A DNA stretch of 64,000 bases from Salimicrobium flavidum (GCF_900156645.1 NZ_FTOC01000003.1:248001-312000), one strand, 5' to 3'. Shown: positions 35,959-45,500, counted from the stretch's first letter. Numbers and translations are program-made. The notes: generated by a model from the sequence alone, not told the origin.

Positions 35959-36771
35959 TTGGATTTGAAAAAAGAAATAACTAAACTAGAGAATGTACAC
36001 TTAATGAAACCGGAAAAAGTATTTACTATGTATTTAAATACAGATCCATCCGATCCTGACCAGCAGGGCGGTGAATGGAAGATCCATCTGAAGAATGGAC
36101 TGAACAATTTCGAACATTATCTTCAGGAAGATGGAGATTCCGATGAGAAACGTAACTACTGGGCTGTGAAGGAAAAGGTAGAAAACTATGTTAAGGAAAA
36201 TGAACAGGACTTTGCTAAAAGTCTGGTCATCATCGCTTCAGCCGATGAAACAGTCTGGTTCGCAGAGAGATTCCAGTTACCTGTAGGGACAGCGTTCTAC
36301 TGGGAAGAGCAGCCGGTCGTGGACCAGCTTAAGAAAATGTATGAAGAATTCCCGAAAACGGGCATCATACTTACCCAAAAAGAAAATATCAAACTGATCG
36401 ACGCAGAGCTCGGTCAGCTCAAAGATACGAAAATGTATGAACTGGACCTTGCTACAGAAGATTGGAGACTCCATCAGGGAGGTCACGGCGCAGGCGCTTC
36501 CATGGGTAGCGGTGGCGCGAAGCAGTCGAAGTCCGATCAGTATAATGAAAGATTCGAAGCTAACCGTTATCGCTGGTATAAGAGTGTAGCTCCGAAACTT
36601 GATAAACAGGCGAAAGAACTCGGCTGGGAACGCATCATTATGGTCGGAGACAAAGAAGAAATCGACGACCTCAGAGACAATATGAATAAAGAAGCCGACA
36701 AAGTAGTCAATAAGAACTTGCTTGATCACGAAGAGATGAAAGTTATCGACCAGGTTCTGTATGAAGAATAG
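35959..36771 (+). CDS. VLRF1/aeRF1-type release-factor-like protein
   Basis: A 270-residue protein of the bacterial family related to archaeal/eukaryotic release factor 1. It starts at TTG 35959 with AAGGAG nine bases upstream. The N-terminal part (TMYLNTDPSDPDQQGGEWKIHLKNG) and the Gly-rich loop GGHGAGASMGSGG near residue 175, in the place of the GGQ loop, are family features. Members act on stalled ribosomes or are predicted to. The substrate is not known here. It is a single gene flanked by terminators. Confidence 0.75.
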   Translation: MDLKKEITKLENVHLMKPEKVFTMYLNTDPSDPDQQGGEWKIHLKNGLNNFEHYLQEDGDSDEKRNYWAVKEKVENYVKENEQDFAKSLVIIASADETVWFAERFQLPVGTAFYWEEQPVVDQLKKMYEEFPKTGIILTQKENIKLIDAELGQLKDTKMYELDLATEDWRLHQGGHGAGASMGSGGAKQSKSDQYNERFEANRYRWYKSVAPKLDKQAKELGWERIIMVGDKEEIDDLRDNMNKEADKVVNKNLLDHEEMKVIDQVLYEE

Positions 36772-36780
36772 TTGGTAAGC

Positions 36781-36818
36781 AGTCCCTGTAGTCAATGTTG
36801 ACTGCAGGGGCTTTTTTT
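36781..36818 (+). terminator. terminator after the VLRF gene
   Basis: AGTCCCTGTAGTC pairs with GACTGCAGGGGCT, followed by seven T. Confidence 0.9.
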
Positions 36819-36916
36819 GATTGGAAATCTTTTCAGAACTGTGAAGAGCTGCAAGCGATAATTCAGTGAAATGTGTTAAAATAAAAAATGATTGAATGGA
36901 ACAGGAGAGTGGACCA

Positions 36917-37222
36917 ATGTACGTCGTAGATTCAAAAGTGACCGTCCCTGATCATAAAGCGGACGATCTGATTTCCATCTATCAGAACCGCTCCCGTCTG
37001 GTGGACGGACAAGCAGGCTTCCTTTCTTTTCAACTCCTGCAGAATGAACATCGTCCCGGGGAGCTTACGGTGCACATGGAATGGGAAAGCAAACAGGCTT
37101 ATCTCGATTGGGCCCGGAGTGAACAGTTCAAAAAGATTCACGAACTGGAGAAGAACTATCCGGATCAGGAATTACAGGGATACGTACCGAAAGTATATAA
37201 ATATGAGGTAGTTGCCACATGA
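36917..37222 (+). CDS. ABM-domain (antibiotic biosynthesis monooxygenase-like) protein
   Basis: A 101-residue protein from ATG 36917, with AGGAGAGTGG upstream. It is a single ferredoxin-like ABM domain (MYVVDSKVTV...LLQNEHRPGELTVHMEWESKQAYLDWARSEQF). Members include heme-degrading IsdG/HmoB-type enzymes and quinol monooxygenases. The heme-binding His is not clear here. It overlaps the next gene by four bases (ATGA), so it is the first of a four-gene operon with the B12/STAS module. Confidence 0.75.
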   Translation: MYVVDSKVTVPDHKADDLISIYQNRSRLVDGQAGFLSFQLLQNEHRPGELTVHMEWESKQAYLDWARSEQFKKIHELEKNYPDQELQGYVPKVYKYEVVAT

Positions 37223-37587
37223 GAGAAGAGGCGAAGCAGTATATCACGGACTGCGTGGTAAAGGAGTTCTATTTGAATTACCCATGGCTTGAAGAGAAGT
37301 TCGGGGAAAAGGGTAGAAAACATACCCGTGAAGATAATGAACACCACCTCCGTCACCTTGAACTGGCTTATGAACTTGATGATGAAAAGATTTTCAAAGA
37401 TTATTCGATATGGTTGAATGACGTCCTCGTTTCCCGCGGAGTGGGCACGAGGCTCATCATCGAAAATTATGATATGATACAAAGATATATGCAGGATGTG
37501 GAAATAGATCAACAGGAGCGGAGTTTCTACACACATGTGCTGGAAACATCGATTTCTTACTTGAAGCAGATGACAAACACGGGGTGA
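37219..37587 (+). CDS. globin-sensor-like or helical protein in B12/STAS operon
   Basis: A 122-residue all-helical protein (start ATG 37219, ATGA overlap with the ABM gene). It carries the pattern FYLNYPWLEEKFGEKGRKHTREDNEHHLRHL, with several His residues, that resembles the N-terminal sensor part of RsbR-like or PAS-lacking stress proteins. The match is weak. Context suggests a regulatory partner of the B12-binding and STAS proteins downstream. Confidence 0.5.
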   Translation: MREEAKQYITDCVVKEFYLNYPWLEEKFGEKGRKHTREDNEHHLRHLELAYELDDEKIFKDYSIWLNDVLVSRGVGTRLIIENYDMIQRYMQDVEIDQQERSFYTHVLETSISYLKQMTNTG

Positions 37588-37594
37588 ACAAAGG

Positions 37595-38239
37595 ATGAAA
37601 GAAGCATACGAACAACTTGCCGCTCTGTTAGTAGAGGGGGAAGAGAAGAAAGCTCTTCAGCTCGTCCGGGAATGGAGAGACAAGCTGCCATTGATGGAAG
37701 TTCATGAAGAGATCATCACTCCCGCTATGTACCATGTAGGGGAATTATGGAAAAGGAATGAAATCTCCGTGGCTGATGAGCATCTTGCTACAGCGATTTG
37801 CGATTACATTATGACGCTCCTATCTCCAAGAAACTACGAAACCCATGGAAGGAAAGCGGTATTTTTCAATGTAGAGGAAGAAGAGCATCATCTGGGACTG
37901 AAAATGGCAGCGGATCTCTTCCGGGAAGAAGGATGGGAAGCGAGATTTCTCGGATCCGGAGTGCCGAATGATCATGTTCTCGCGCAGATCGAAAAATTCC
38001 AGCCGGAAGTCATTTGTGTGTCGGCTTCTCTTTCTTATAGAGTGCCGTCTCTTCAAAAGATCATCCGTATTTTGAGAGAACGTATACCGGAAGCATTTAT
38101 TCTGATTGGAGGGCGTATCGTGAAGAACTATGGCAGGGAAGAGTGGAATGAATCCCGGGTCCAGACCCTTCGTACGTTACCCGAAATCAAAGACTGGCTT
38201 ATCAGGGAGAAGGAGGGTGTTTTCGATGAAAAAATATGA
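37595..38239 (+). CDS. cobalamin-binding domain protein
   Basis: A 214-residue protein. Residues about 1-80 form the helical B12-binding cap (MYHVGELWKRNEISVADEHLATAICDYIM). The Rossmann-like B12-binding domain follows with EEEHHLGLKMAADLFREEGW, where the usual Asp-x-His-x-x-Gly motif is Glu-x-His-x-x-Gly, and a GSGVPND loop. This is the layout of light- or redox-sensing B12 proteins and of corrinoid methyltransferase subunits. It overlaps the STAS gene by 14 bases. No methyltransferase gene is close, so a sensor role is the better reading. Confidence 0.75.
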   Translation: MKEAYEQLAALLVEGEEKKALQLVREWRDKLPLMEVHEEIITPAMYHVGELWKRNEISVADEHLATAICDYIMTLLSPRNYETHGRKAVFFNVEEEEHHLGLKMAADLFREEGWEARFLGSGVPNDHVLAQIEKFQPEVICVSASLSYRVPSLQKIIRILRERIPEAFILIGGRIVKNYGREEWNESRVQTLRTLPEIKDWLIREKEGVFDEKI

Positions 38240-39017
38240 AACAGCTTTCCCGCTCCCGTATTTTGAGGTGGATGAGTTCTGGGACATCCATGGGTATTCT
38301 AAAGAAGCGGAGGAGATATTCGGCGTTCCCCGTAATCTCAGAGAAGTCGTGGACTATGAAACCTCAGGAAAAGCAAAAGAGTGGATCCGACCGACACATG
38401 AGAAGGCAGCTGTGGAAGTGAATGTCATAAAGGGGAACGGGGATGTCATCCTCGCTGATGTTTACGTTACCTGGAAGAACGCTCAGGCAGCGGAAGTACT
38501 TTTGATACCGAAAGATCATCATATCGATAAAGTGGCCACCCGGCTTAAATCGATGCAGACCGAACTGACGAAAACGAAAAGTGAACTCGTAGATGAGAAA
38601 GAACGGCTCGAGAACGTAACGGTGCAGAACAATAAGCTGTCCGCTCCTTTCATCTCGCTTACAGAACAAGCGGCACTTGTGCCACTGTTCGGGGACCTTA
38701 CGCATGAGAAAATAATGAGTGTGGAAGAGACGCTGCTCGAAGACGTGCGCGACAGTGAAGCGGATCGGATTCTTTTCGATTTTACAGCTGTAGGTTCCAT
38801 TGAGAAGGAAGGCTTCGAATTCCTTGCTTCTGTGATGAAAGCCCTCAGTCATATGGGAGTGGATCTTACAGTGATAGGACTTCGCCCGACTCATGTGCCG
38901 AATATCTATAAATGGTCTCTGCCTTCGAATGTGCAGTTCATGCAATCTTTGGAGCAGGTAGTCGCAAATTATCTGAACGAACAAAAGAAGCTGTTGGAGG
39001 AAGAGAAGGAGGAGTAG
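38226..39017 (+). CDS. STAS-domain protein with PAS-like N-terminus
   Basis: A 263-residue protein from ATG 38226, overlapping the preceding gene. The N-terminal part (residues 1-110) is PAS-like (FWDIHGYSKEAEEIFGVPRNL), followed by a coiled coil (residues about 104-135) and a STAS domain (ADRILFDFTAVGSIEKEGFEFL...MKALSHMGVDLTVIGL). STAS domains act in partner switching; RsbR co-antagonists of the sigma-B stressosome have the same sensor-linker-STAS layout. The phosphorylated Thr of RsbR at the domain centre appears as Ser/Ile here. It may relay the B12-sensor signal. Confidence 0.75.
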   Translation: MKKYETAFPLPYFEVDEFWDIHGYSKEAEEIFGVPRNLREVVDYETSGKAKEWIRPTHEKAAVEVNVIKGNGDVILADVYVTWKNAQAAEVLLIPKDHHIDKVATRLKSMQTELTKTKSELVDEKERLENVTVQNNKLSAPFISLTEQAALVPLFGDLTHEKIMSVEETLLEDVRDSEADRILFDFTAVGSIEKEGFEFLASVMKALSHMGVDLTVIGLRPTHVPNIYKWSLPSNVQFMQSLEQVVANYLNEQKKLLEEEKEE

Positions 39018-39139
39018 CGTCTCTTCTTCCGGGGAGCTTTCTATATTTTGTAAGGTGATCAGTAAATAATGATTGCGAAAAGTCAGAAAGTATTTTATAG
39101 TTAAAGGAGAAAAGGTATTCTATTTTTTTGAACTAAAAA

Positions 39140-39157
39140 TGAATGAGTATTCATTCA
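39140..39157. promoter_or_regulatory. FadR operator upstream of fadN
   Basis: TGAATGAGTATTCATTCA is a palindrome with perfect TGAATGA half-sites and matches the Bacillus FadR box (TGAATGA-N4-TCATTCA). FadR represses beta-oxidation genes and is released by long-chain acyl-CoA. It lies 25 bases before the fadN start. Confidence 0.9.
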
Positions 39158-39181
39158 AAAGGATGCAAGGGGGATCTTATT

Positions 39182-41581
39182 ATGACTCGAAAAATCAGAC
39201 GGGCCGCAGTACTCGGTTCCGGTGTCATGGGAGCCGGGATAGCTGCTCATTTGGCTAACGTCGGTATTCCGGTACTAATGATGGATATTTTACCGAAAGA
39301 CCTGACGGATAAGGAGAAAAAACAGGGACTCACGATGGAAGACAAGCAGGTGAGAAACCGGGTTGCGGAGTCAGGTAAGGAAGGTCTGAAGAAACAGAAG
39401 CCTTCCCCACTGACTTCCAAAGAAAATTTACACCTCATTGAAACCGGTAACATGACGGATGATATGGAAAAGCTATCAGAAGTCGACTGGGTAGTCGAGG
39501 TCGTTGTAGAGAATCTGGATATCAAAAAATCCGTATTTGTGGAAGTCGACAAACATAGAAAACAAGGATCGATCATCAGTTCCAACACATCAGGGATTTC
39601 CATCGAGGCGATGTCCGAAGATTGCAGTGACGATATGAAGAAACATTTCCTCGGTACACACTTCTTCAACCCGCCACGTTATCTGAAACTGCTCGAAGTG
39701 ATTCCTACGTCGAACACGGACCGGGACGTACTGGAATTCATGAAGAAGTTCGGCGAGGATACACTCGGCAAAGGTGTCGTAGAGGCGAAAGATACTCCGA
39801 ATTTTATCGCCAATCGCATCGGCACTTACGGGTTACTGGTTACAGTGAGAGAAATGCTCGATCAGAACCTCAGCGTCGGGGAAGTGGATTCGATAACCGG
39901 ACCTATGATCGGCAGGCCGAAAAGCGCAACATTCCGAACACTTGATGTCGTAGGGCTGGATACATTCATTCATGTAGCGAACAACGTTCATGATCAGGTT
40001 CAGGGTCAGGAAAAAGAGGTCTTCGAGGTCCCGGATTTCATGAAGGACATGAACGAAAAAGGATGGATCGGCCAAAAGGCAGGTCAGGGTTTCTTCCAGA
40101 AAAAGAAAAGCGAAAAAGGGTCTGAAATTCTCGAACTGAATCCGGAAACGATGGAATATCAGGAGCGCGGAAAGATGAAAACGAAAGCGACGGAGGTGGC
40201 CGGGCAGCAGAAAGGCCCGAAACAGAAGCTTGCTTCCCTCGTTAAAGCGAAAGGAGATAGTGCCGGAGACTTCGTCTGGTCGATCGTGAAACCTGTCCTA
40301 TTGTATTCTGCGGAACTCACCGGCGAAATTTCGGACGATATCGTATCCATTGATGAAGCGATGCGCTGGGGGTTCGGCTGGGATCTCGGTCCGTTTGAGA
40401 TGTGGGATGCTATCGGTCTCCGTACATCCGCAGAACGGATGAAAGAAGAAGGGGAAAGCCTTCCGGAATGGATAGAAACGATGCTCGATAAAGGATATGA
40501 AACTTTTTATAAAAAGGAAAATGGAAACGTTTACTATTATCATAATCAGGACTATCATCAGCAAAATTTCAATGACAAACAGATCAACCTCAAACGTCTG
40601 AAGGAGACGAAGGAGGTTCTTGCGAAAAATGCCGGTGCCAGTATCATCGACCTCGGTGACGGGGTAGCGGGACTCGAGTTCCACTCCCAAAGTAACGCTA
40701 TCGGGATGGATGTCATCCAGATGATCAATAAAGCTGTGGATATGGTGGATGAAGATTTCAAAGGGCTTGTCATCGGTAACCAGGGCAGCAACTTCTGTGT
40801 CGGTGCCAATCTCGGTATGATGCTGATGGAAGCTCAGGATCAGAACTTTTTCGAAATCGAACTCGTCGTCAAGCAGTTCCAACAGGCGATGATGCGCATG
40901 AAATACTCCGATAAACCGGTCGTTGCCGCACCATTTGGCATGACTCTGGGTGGAGGAGCGGAAGTATGCCTCCCATCCGCAGCAATCCAGGCCTCCAGCG
41001 AAACATACATGGGACTCGTAGAACCGGGCGTCGGCCTCATCCCTGGCGGAGGCGGAAACAAAGAGCTCTACCTCAAACACTTGAATAATCTGCCGGAGGG
41101 TATCGATTTCGACCTTCAGAAGATATCGAATAGCGTCTTTGAAAAAATAGCGACGGCGAAAACATCGACTTCCGGAGAAGAAGCCCGCCAGAACGGATTT
41201 CTGGACCGGATGGATGCCATTTCCGTTAACCAGGATCACCTTCTTCATGACGCCAAACAGAAAGTGCTCGGTCTCGCAGGATCCGGTTATCAGGCACCGA
41301 AACGAAAACCCGTTCCGGTCACCGGAGAATCAGGGTTTGCTACGATGTTGCTCGGCGCGAAACAGATGCACCTGAGCGGATATGCCTCGGATCATGATCT
41401 GAAGATCGCTGAAAAGCTTGCGTTCGTAATTGCCGGAGGACGCGTGAAAGAAGGTTCGAAAGTGGACGAACAATACCTGCTCGATCTTGAGAGAGAAGCT
41501 TTCCTCAGTCTGATCGGTGAAGCGAAAACACAACAGAGGATGCAACATATGCTACTAAAAGGAAAACCACTTCGTAACTAA
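39182..41581 (+). CDS. fadN: 3-hydroxyacyl-CoA dehydrogenase / enoyl-CoA hydratase
   Basis: A 799-residue bifunctional beta-oxidation enzyme. The N-terminal part (residues 1-300) is a NAD-binding 3-hydroxyacyl-CoA dehydrogenase (AVLGSGVMGAGIAAHLANVG, then HFFNPPRYLKLLEVI). The C-terminal part (about 490-790) has a crotonase fold, with the oxyanion-hole segments SNFCVGANLG and GMTLGGGAEV. The ATG 39182 follows AAGGGGGATC. It is the first gene of fadN-fadA-fadE, the order found in Bacillus (yusL-yusK-yusJ), under the FadR box at 39140. Confidence 0.95.
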   Translation: MTRKIRRAAVLGSGVMGAGIAAHLANVGIPVLMMDILPKDLTDKEKKQGLTMEDKQVRNRVAESGKEGLKKQKPSPLTSKENLHLIETGNMTDDMEKLSEVDWVVEVVVENLDIKKSVFVEVDKHRKQGSIISSNTSGISIEAMSEDCSDDMKKHFLGTHFFNPPRYLKLLEVIPTSNTDRDVLEFMKKFGEDTLGKGVVEAKDTPNFIANRIGTYGLLVTVREMLDQNLSVGEVDSITGPMIGRPKSATFRTLDVVGLDTFIHVANNVHDQVQGQEKEVFEVPDFMKDMNEKGWIGQKAGQGFFQKKKSEKGSEILELNPETMEYQERGKMKTKATEVAGQQKGPKQKLASLVKAKGDSAGDFVWSIVKPVLLYSAELTGEISDDIVSIDEAMRWGFGWDLGPFEMWDAIGLRTSAERMKEEGESLPEWIETMLDKGYETFYKKENGNVYYYHNQDYHQQNFNDKQINLKRLKETKEVLAKNAGASIIDLGDGVAGLEFHSQSNAIGMDVIQMINKAVDMVDEDFKGLVIGNQGSNFCVGANLGMMLMEAQDQNFFEIELVVKQFQQAMMRMKYSDKPVVAAPFGMTLGGGAEVCLPSAAIQASSETYMGLVEPGVGLIPGGGGNKELYLKHLNNLPEGIDFDLQKISNSVFEKIATAKTSTSGEEARQNGFLDRMDAISVNQDHLLHDAKQKVLGLAGSGYQAPKRKPVPVTGESGFATMLLGAKQMHLSGYASDHDLKIAEKLAFVIAGGRVKEGSKVDEQYLLDLEREAFLSLIGEAKTQQRMQHMLLKGKPLRN

Positions 41582-41596
41582 AAGGGGGAGAAATTT

Positions 41597-42775
41597 GTGA
41601 GAGAAGCAGTTATTGTGGCCGGTGCACGTACGCCGGTCGGCAAAGCAAAAAAAGGGACGTTAGCCAACAGTCGTCCTGACGATCTTGCGGCACTTACGAT
41701 CAAAGAAACGCTGAAAAGAGCGGGGAACTACGACGGGCCGATTGATGACGTCATCATCGGATGTGCGATGCCGGAAGCGGAACAGGGCATGAACATGGCC
41801 CGGAACATAGCGGGGCTGGCCGGTCTGCATCATAAAGTACCGGCGATTACGATCAACCGCTACTGCTCCTCGGGGCTGCAGAGCATCGCCAACGCGGCGG
41901 AGAAAATCATGCTTGGTCACAGTGAAGCGGCGATTGCCGGCGGAGCTGAATCCATGAGTCTGATCCCGATGGGGGGGCACGTCATCAAGCCGAACGTGGA
42001 GCTCGTCGAGAATGCTCCCGGGTATTATATGTCCATGGGTCATACGGCGGAAGAAGTGGCCAACCGCTTCGGCATATCCCGTGAAGAACAGGACGCTTTT
42101 GCGGCTAGAAGTCATGAACGGGCAGCCAAAGCTTTACAGGAAGGAAAGTTCGATGACGAAATTGTTCCGGTCGAAGTGACGGAAGAGGTCGTCGGTCCTG
42201 ATAATACAGTGAGAACCGTAACGCGTACGCTTGAACGTGATGAAGGAGTCCGTGCCGATACAACGACAGCTACCCTGGCGAAACTGAAGCCTGCTTTTCA
42301 TGTGAAAGGATCCGTCACTGCGGGGAACTCTTCCCAAATGAGCGACGGGGCAGCTTCTGTACTGGTGATGGACAGAGAAAAAGCGGAAAAAGAAGGGCTT
42401 GAACCGCTTGCCAAATTCCATTCGTTCGCGGTAGCCGGTGTCGAACCGGAAATCATGGGTGTCGGACCGATTGAAGCGGTGCCGAAAGCGCTGAAGATGG
42501 CAGGGTTATCCCTTTCCGATATCGGTCTGTTTGAGCTCAACGAAGCATTCGCGTCCCAGTCTCTGAAGGTGATCCGTGAGCTCGGCCTTGATGAAGAGAA
42601 AGTGAATGTCAACGGCGGGGCGATCGCACTCGGGCATCCGCTCGGCTGTACGGGAACGAAATTGACGTTATCCCTGATTCATGAGATGAAACGGCGTGAT
42701 GTAAAATATGGTGTCGTAACGATGTGTATCGGGGGCGGTATGGGTGCTGCCGGAGTATTCGAACTATTATCCTGA
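41597..42775 (+). CDS. fadA: acetyl-CoA C-acyltransferase (thiolase)
   Basis: A 392-residue thiolase that cleaves 3-ketoacyl-CoA with CoA in the last step of beta-oxidation. The acylated Cys is in NRYCSSGLQ, His in GHPLGCTG, and the second Cys in MCIGGGMGAAG, so the triad is complete. The start is GTG 41597 with AAAGGGGGAG before it, 15 bases after fadN. Confidence 0.96.
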   Translation: MREAVIVAGARTPVGKAKKGTLANSRPDDLAALTIKETLKRAGNYDGPIDDVIIGCAMPEAEQGMNMARNIAGLAGLHHKVPAITINRYCSSGLQSIANAAEKIMLGHSEAAIAGGAESMSLIPMGGHVIKPNVELVENAPGYYMSMGHTAEEVANRFGISREEQDAFAARSHERAAKALQEGKFDDEIVPVEVTEEVVGPDNTVRTVTRTLERDEGVRADTTTATLAKLKPAFHVKGSVTAGNSSQMSDGAASVLVMDREKAEKEGLEPLAKFHSFAVAGVEPEIMGVGPIEAVPKALKMAGLSLSDIGLFELNEAFASQSLKVIRELGLDEEKVNVNGGAIALGHPLGCTGTKLTLSLIHEMKRRDVKYGVVTMCIGGGMGAAGVFELLS

Positions 42776-42787
42776 GGAGGAATCAGT

Positions 42788-44569
42788 ATGAGTGATGTAA
42801 AAGATATTATTAAAGGCGGAAGTTTTCTCGTAGAAGATGTAGAGGCGGAAGATATCATCACGCCTGAGGATTTTTCTGATGAACATAAGATGATCGCGAA
42901 AACGACAGAAGACTTCATTGAAGGGGATGTCGTTCCGAAAATAGAAAAAATCGAGAACCATGAATTCGAACACTCCCTCGAACTGATGAAAAAGGCCGGA
43001 GAGCTTGGACTTCTCGGGGCAGATGTTCCGGAAGAATACGGAGGAATCCAGCTAGATAAGATCAGTTCTTCCCTGATTACGGAGAAATTCGCCCGAGCCG
43101 GAGGATTTTCCCTGACACACGGGGCCCACGTAGGAATAGGTTCGCTGCCGATCGTGTTTTTCGGTAACGAGGATCAGAAGCAGAAATATCTGCCGAAGCT
43201 GGCTACAGGAGAACTGCTCGCCGCCTACGCACTTACGGAGCCGGGCTCCGGATCCGATGCCCTTGGTGCGAAAACGTCGGCGAAACTGAACGAAGCTGGC
43301 ACTCATTACGTGTTGAACGGGGAGAAACAGTGGATTACGAACTCGGCTTTTGCTGACGTGTTCATCGTTTATGCGAAAATCGATGGCGAGAAATTCACAG
43401 CATTCATCGTAGAGAGGTCTTTCCCGGGAGTATCCACGGGACCTGAAGAGAAGAAGATGGGGATCAAAGGGTCCTCCACGCGTACCCTCGTACTTGAAGA
43501 TGCGGAAGTTCCGGTGGATAACGTCCTCGGTGAAATCGGCAAAGGGCACGTCATCGCTTTCAACATCCTGAACGTCGGCCGTTATAAGTTGGCGATCGGA
43601 AGCGTCGGAAGTGCCAAGCGCGCAATCGAACTTTCCATCAATTATGCGAAAGAACGTAAGCAGTTCCAGACACCGATCATGAGTTTCCCGCTCATCAAAG
43701 AAAAAGTGGCATCGGTATCTGCAAACACGTACGCGAATGAAAGTTCGGTCTACCGTACTGTAGGCTTATTCGAGCAGAGTATGGGCCGCTTGTCTGAAGA
43801 AGAGCTGAAAGACGGAAAAGCGGTAGCGAATGTCATCGCCGAGTACGCTATCGAATGCTCTCTCACGAAAGTGTTCGGTACGGAACTTCTGGATTTCGCT
43901 GTGGATGAAGCAGTACAGATCCATGGTGGGTACGGCTTCATGCAGGAGTATGAAGTGGAGCGGATGTATCGTGACTCACGCATCAACCGTATTTTCGAAG
44001 GGACGAATGAAATCAACCGTATGATCGTTCCTGGCAACCTCGTGAAGAAAGCGATGAAAGGCGAACTGCCTATCTTCGAAAAAGCGAAAAAACTCGAGGA
44101 AGAAATCATGACGATGATGCCTGAAGAACCGGGCGATGCTCCACTAGACCAGGAACTGTATCTTCTCAAAAATGCGAAGAAGATCGGTCTGCTCGCAGCC
44201 GGACTCGCTGCACAGAAATACGGAGAGAAGCTTGAGCAGGAACAGGAAGTGCTCGTGAACATCGCGGATATCACGGGAGAGATCTTCAATATGGAATCCG
44301 CCATTCTCCGTACGAAAAAAGCGATCGACAAAGACGGAGCCGAAAAACACAACCAGAAACTCCTTTACACGGAAGTGTTCGTGCAGGAAGCGTTCAATCG
44401 TATTGAAGCGCACGCGAAAGAAACGCTCATTGCAGCGGAAGACGGAGACAACCTTCGCATGATGCTCGGTGCTCTTCGTAAGCTTACACGCCATGACCCT
44501 ATTAACGTCATCCAGAAAAAACGGGAAATTTCAAAAGGCCTGGAGAACGCAGGAAAATATTTCGTCTGA
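42788..44569 (+). CDS. fadE: acyl-CoA dehydrogenase
   Basis: A 593-residue FAD enzyme for the first step of beta-oxidation. It has the acyl-CoA dehydrogenase core (AYALTEPGSGSDA, FVVN/WITNSAFADVF, QIHGGYGFMQEYEVERMYRDSRI, FEGTNEINR) and a C-terminal extension of about 170 helical residues typical of the long FadE of Bacillus. It follows fadA by 12 bases and is the last gene of the operon. Confidence 0.95.
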   Translation: MSDVKDIIKGGSFLVEDVEAEDIITPEDFSDEHKMIAKTTEDFIEGDVVPKIEKIENHEFEHSLELMKKAGELGLLGADVPEEYGGIQLDKISSSLITEKFARAGGFSLTHGAHVGIGSLPIVFFGNEDQKQKYLPKLATGELLAAYALTEPGSGSDALGAKTSAKLNEAGTHYVLNGEKQWITNSAFADVFIVYAKIDGEKFTAFIVERSFPGVSTGPEEKKMGIKGSSTRTLVLEDAEVPVDNVLGEIGKGHVIAFNILNVGRYKLAIGSVGSAKRAIELSINYAKERKQFQTPIMSFPLIKEKVASVSANTYANESSVYRTVGLFEQSMGRLSEEELKDGKAVANVIAEYAIECSLTKVFGTELLDFAVDEAVQIHGGYGFMQEYEVERMYRDSRINRIFEGTNEINRMIVPGNLVKKAMKGELPIFEKAKKLEEEIMTMMPEEPGDAPLDQELYLLKNAKKIGLLAAGLAAQKYGEKLEQEQEVLVNIADITGEIFNMESAILRTKKAIDKDGAEKHNQKLLYTEVFVQEAFNRIEAHAKETLIAAEDGDNLRMMLGALRKLTRHDPINVIQKKREISKGLENAGKYFV

Positions 44570-44573
44570 CCGG

Positions 44574-44606
44574 AAAAAGGCTGCCCTTCTGTGGCAGCCT
44601 TTTATT
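44574..44606 (+). terminator. fadNAE terminator
   Basis: AAAAGGCTGCC pairs with GGCAGCCTTTT, followed by a T-rich tail. Confidence 0.88.
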
Positions 44607-44672
44607 TTCTAAGTGAATAAGGGTATGGTAATATAAATGTGATATCGTATTGTACAGAAGGGATTGAGATTC

Positions 44673-45026
44673 ATGCTTACGTTTTACTGGTATCCGAAAT
44701 GCGGAACATGCCGTAATGCCAAGAAGTGGCTGGATGAAAACAATGTGGAGTACGAGGCTGTACATATCGTGGACAACCCTCCCTCGAAGGATAAGTTACT
44801 TCACATGATGAAGGGTAGCGAATTACCTCCGAAACGTTTCTTCAACTCGAGTGGCAAAAAATACCGCGAACTGGGATTGAAGGACAGAATTGGAGACATG
44901 ACGCTTGAAGAACAAGCGGAAGTGCTTGCTTCTGACGGAATGCTTATCAAACGTCCACTCGCTACAGACGGGGAAAACGTGACCGCAGGATTCAAAGAGG
45001 ATGAATACAATAACAATTGGCTGTAA
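44673..45026 (+). CDS. yusI: ArsC/Spx-family protein, YusI-like
   Basis: A 117-residue thioredoxin-fold protein of the Spx/ArsC-like family with CGTC at residues 10-13 and the conserved RPLA segment (IKRPLATDG). ATG 44673 follows AGAAGGGA; the open frame starts nine bases earlier at TTG. Unlike Spx, it has no clear RNA polymerase contact residues, so a reductase-like or regulatory role is unknown. It lies next to gcvH as in B. subtilis. Confidence 0.85.
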   Translation: MLTFYWYPKCGTCRNAKKWLDENNVEYEAVHIVDNPPSKDKLLHMMKGSELPPKRFFNSSGKKYRELGLKDRIGDMTLEEQAEVLASDGMLIKRPLATDGENVTAGFKEDEYNNNWL

Positions 45027-45049
45027 TTACTTAACAGGAGGGATAGACA

Positions 45050-45436
45050 ATGGAACTTCCGAAAGATTATTATTATTCCAAAGAACATGAATGGGTGAAA
45101 GAAGAAGGTGACAATCTTCGTATCGGAATCACGGAGTTTGCCCAGTCGGAGCTCGGGGACGTAGTTTTCGCCGAACTTCCGGAAGTCGGGGACGAAATCG
45201 AAGCGGATGAACCATTCGGAAGCGTAGAATCCGTAAAGACCGTATCCGAGCTTTATGCGCCTGTAAGCGGCAAAATCGTGGAAGTGAACGAGGACCTCGA
45301 AGACAGTCCGGAGCTTGTGAATGAATCTCCTTATGATAAAGCCTGGATGATCGTCATTGAACCGACAGACAAATCCGGTCTGCAAAGTCTGATGGATGCA
45401 GATATGTATCAGGCAATGATTTCTGAAGATGAATAA
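45050..45436 (+). CDS. gcvH: glycine cleavage system H protein
   Basis: A 128-residue lipoyl carrier protein. Lys63 in [15 protein letters not shown] is the lipoylation site. It transfers the aminomethyl group in glycine cleavage and, in Bacillus, also takes part in lipoate assembly. It is normal in length and has a strong ribosome-binding site (AGGAGGGATAG). The other gcv genes are not in the window. Confidence 0.96.
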   Translation: MELPKDYYYSKEHEWVKEEGDNLRIGITEFAQSELGDVVFAELPEVGDEIEADEPFGSVESVKTVSELYAPVSGKIVEVNEDLEDSPELVNESPYDKAWMIVIEPTDKSGLQSLMDADMYQAMISEDE

Positions 45437-45500
45437 TTGATGTAAACTTCGACAGGCCATGGATCCGCATGGTCTGTTTCTGTCAGAAGGTGTGAAAAGA

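Noticed and set aside
36896-36916. ATG 36896 as start of the ABM gene
   Set aside because: It has no ribosome-binding site and would place seven extra residues before the ABM strand; AGGAGAG lies between it and ATG 36917.
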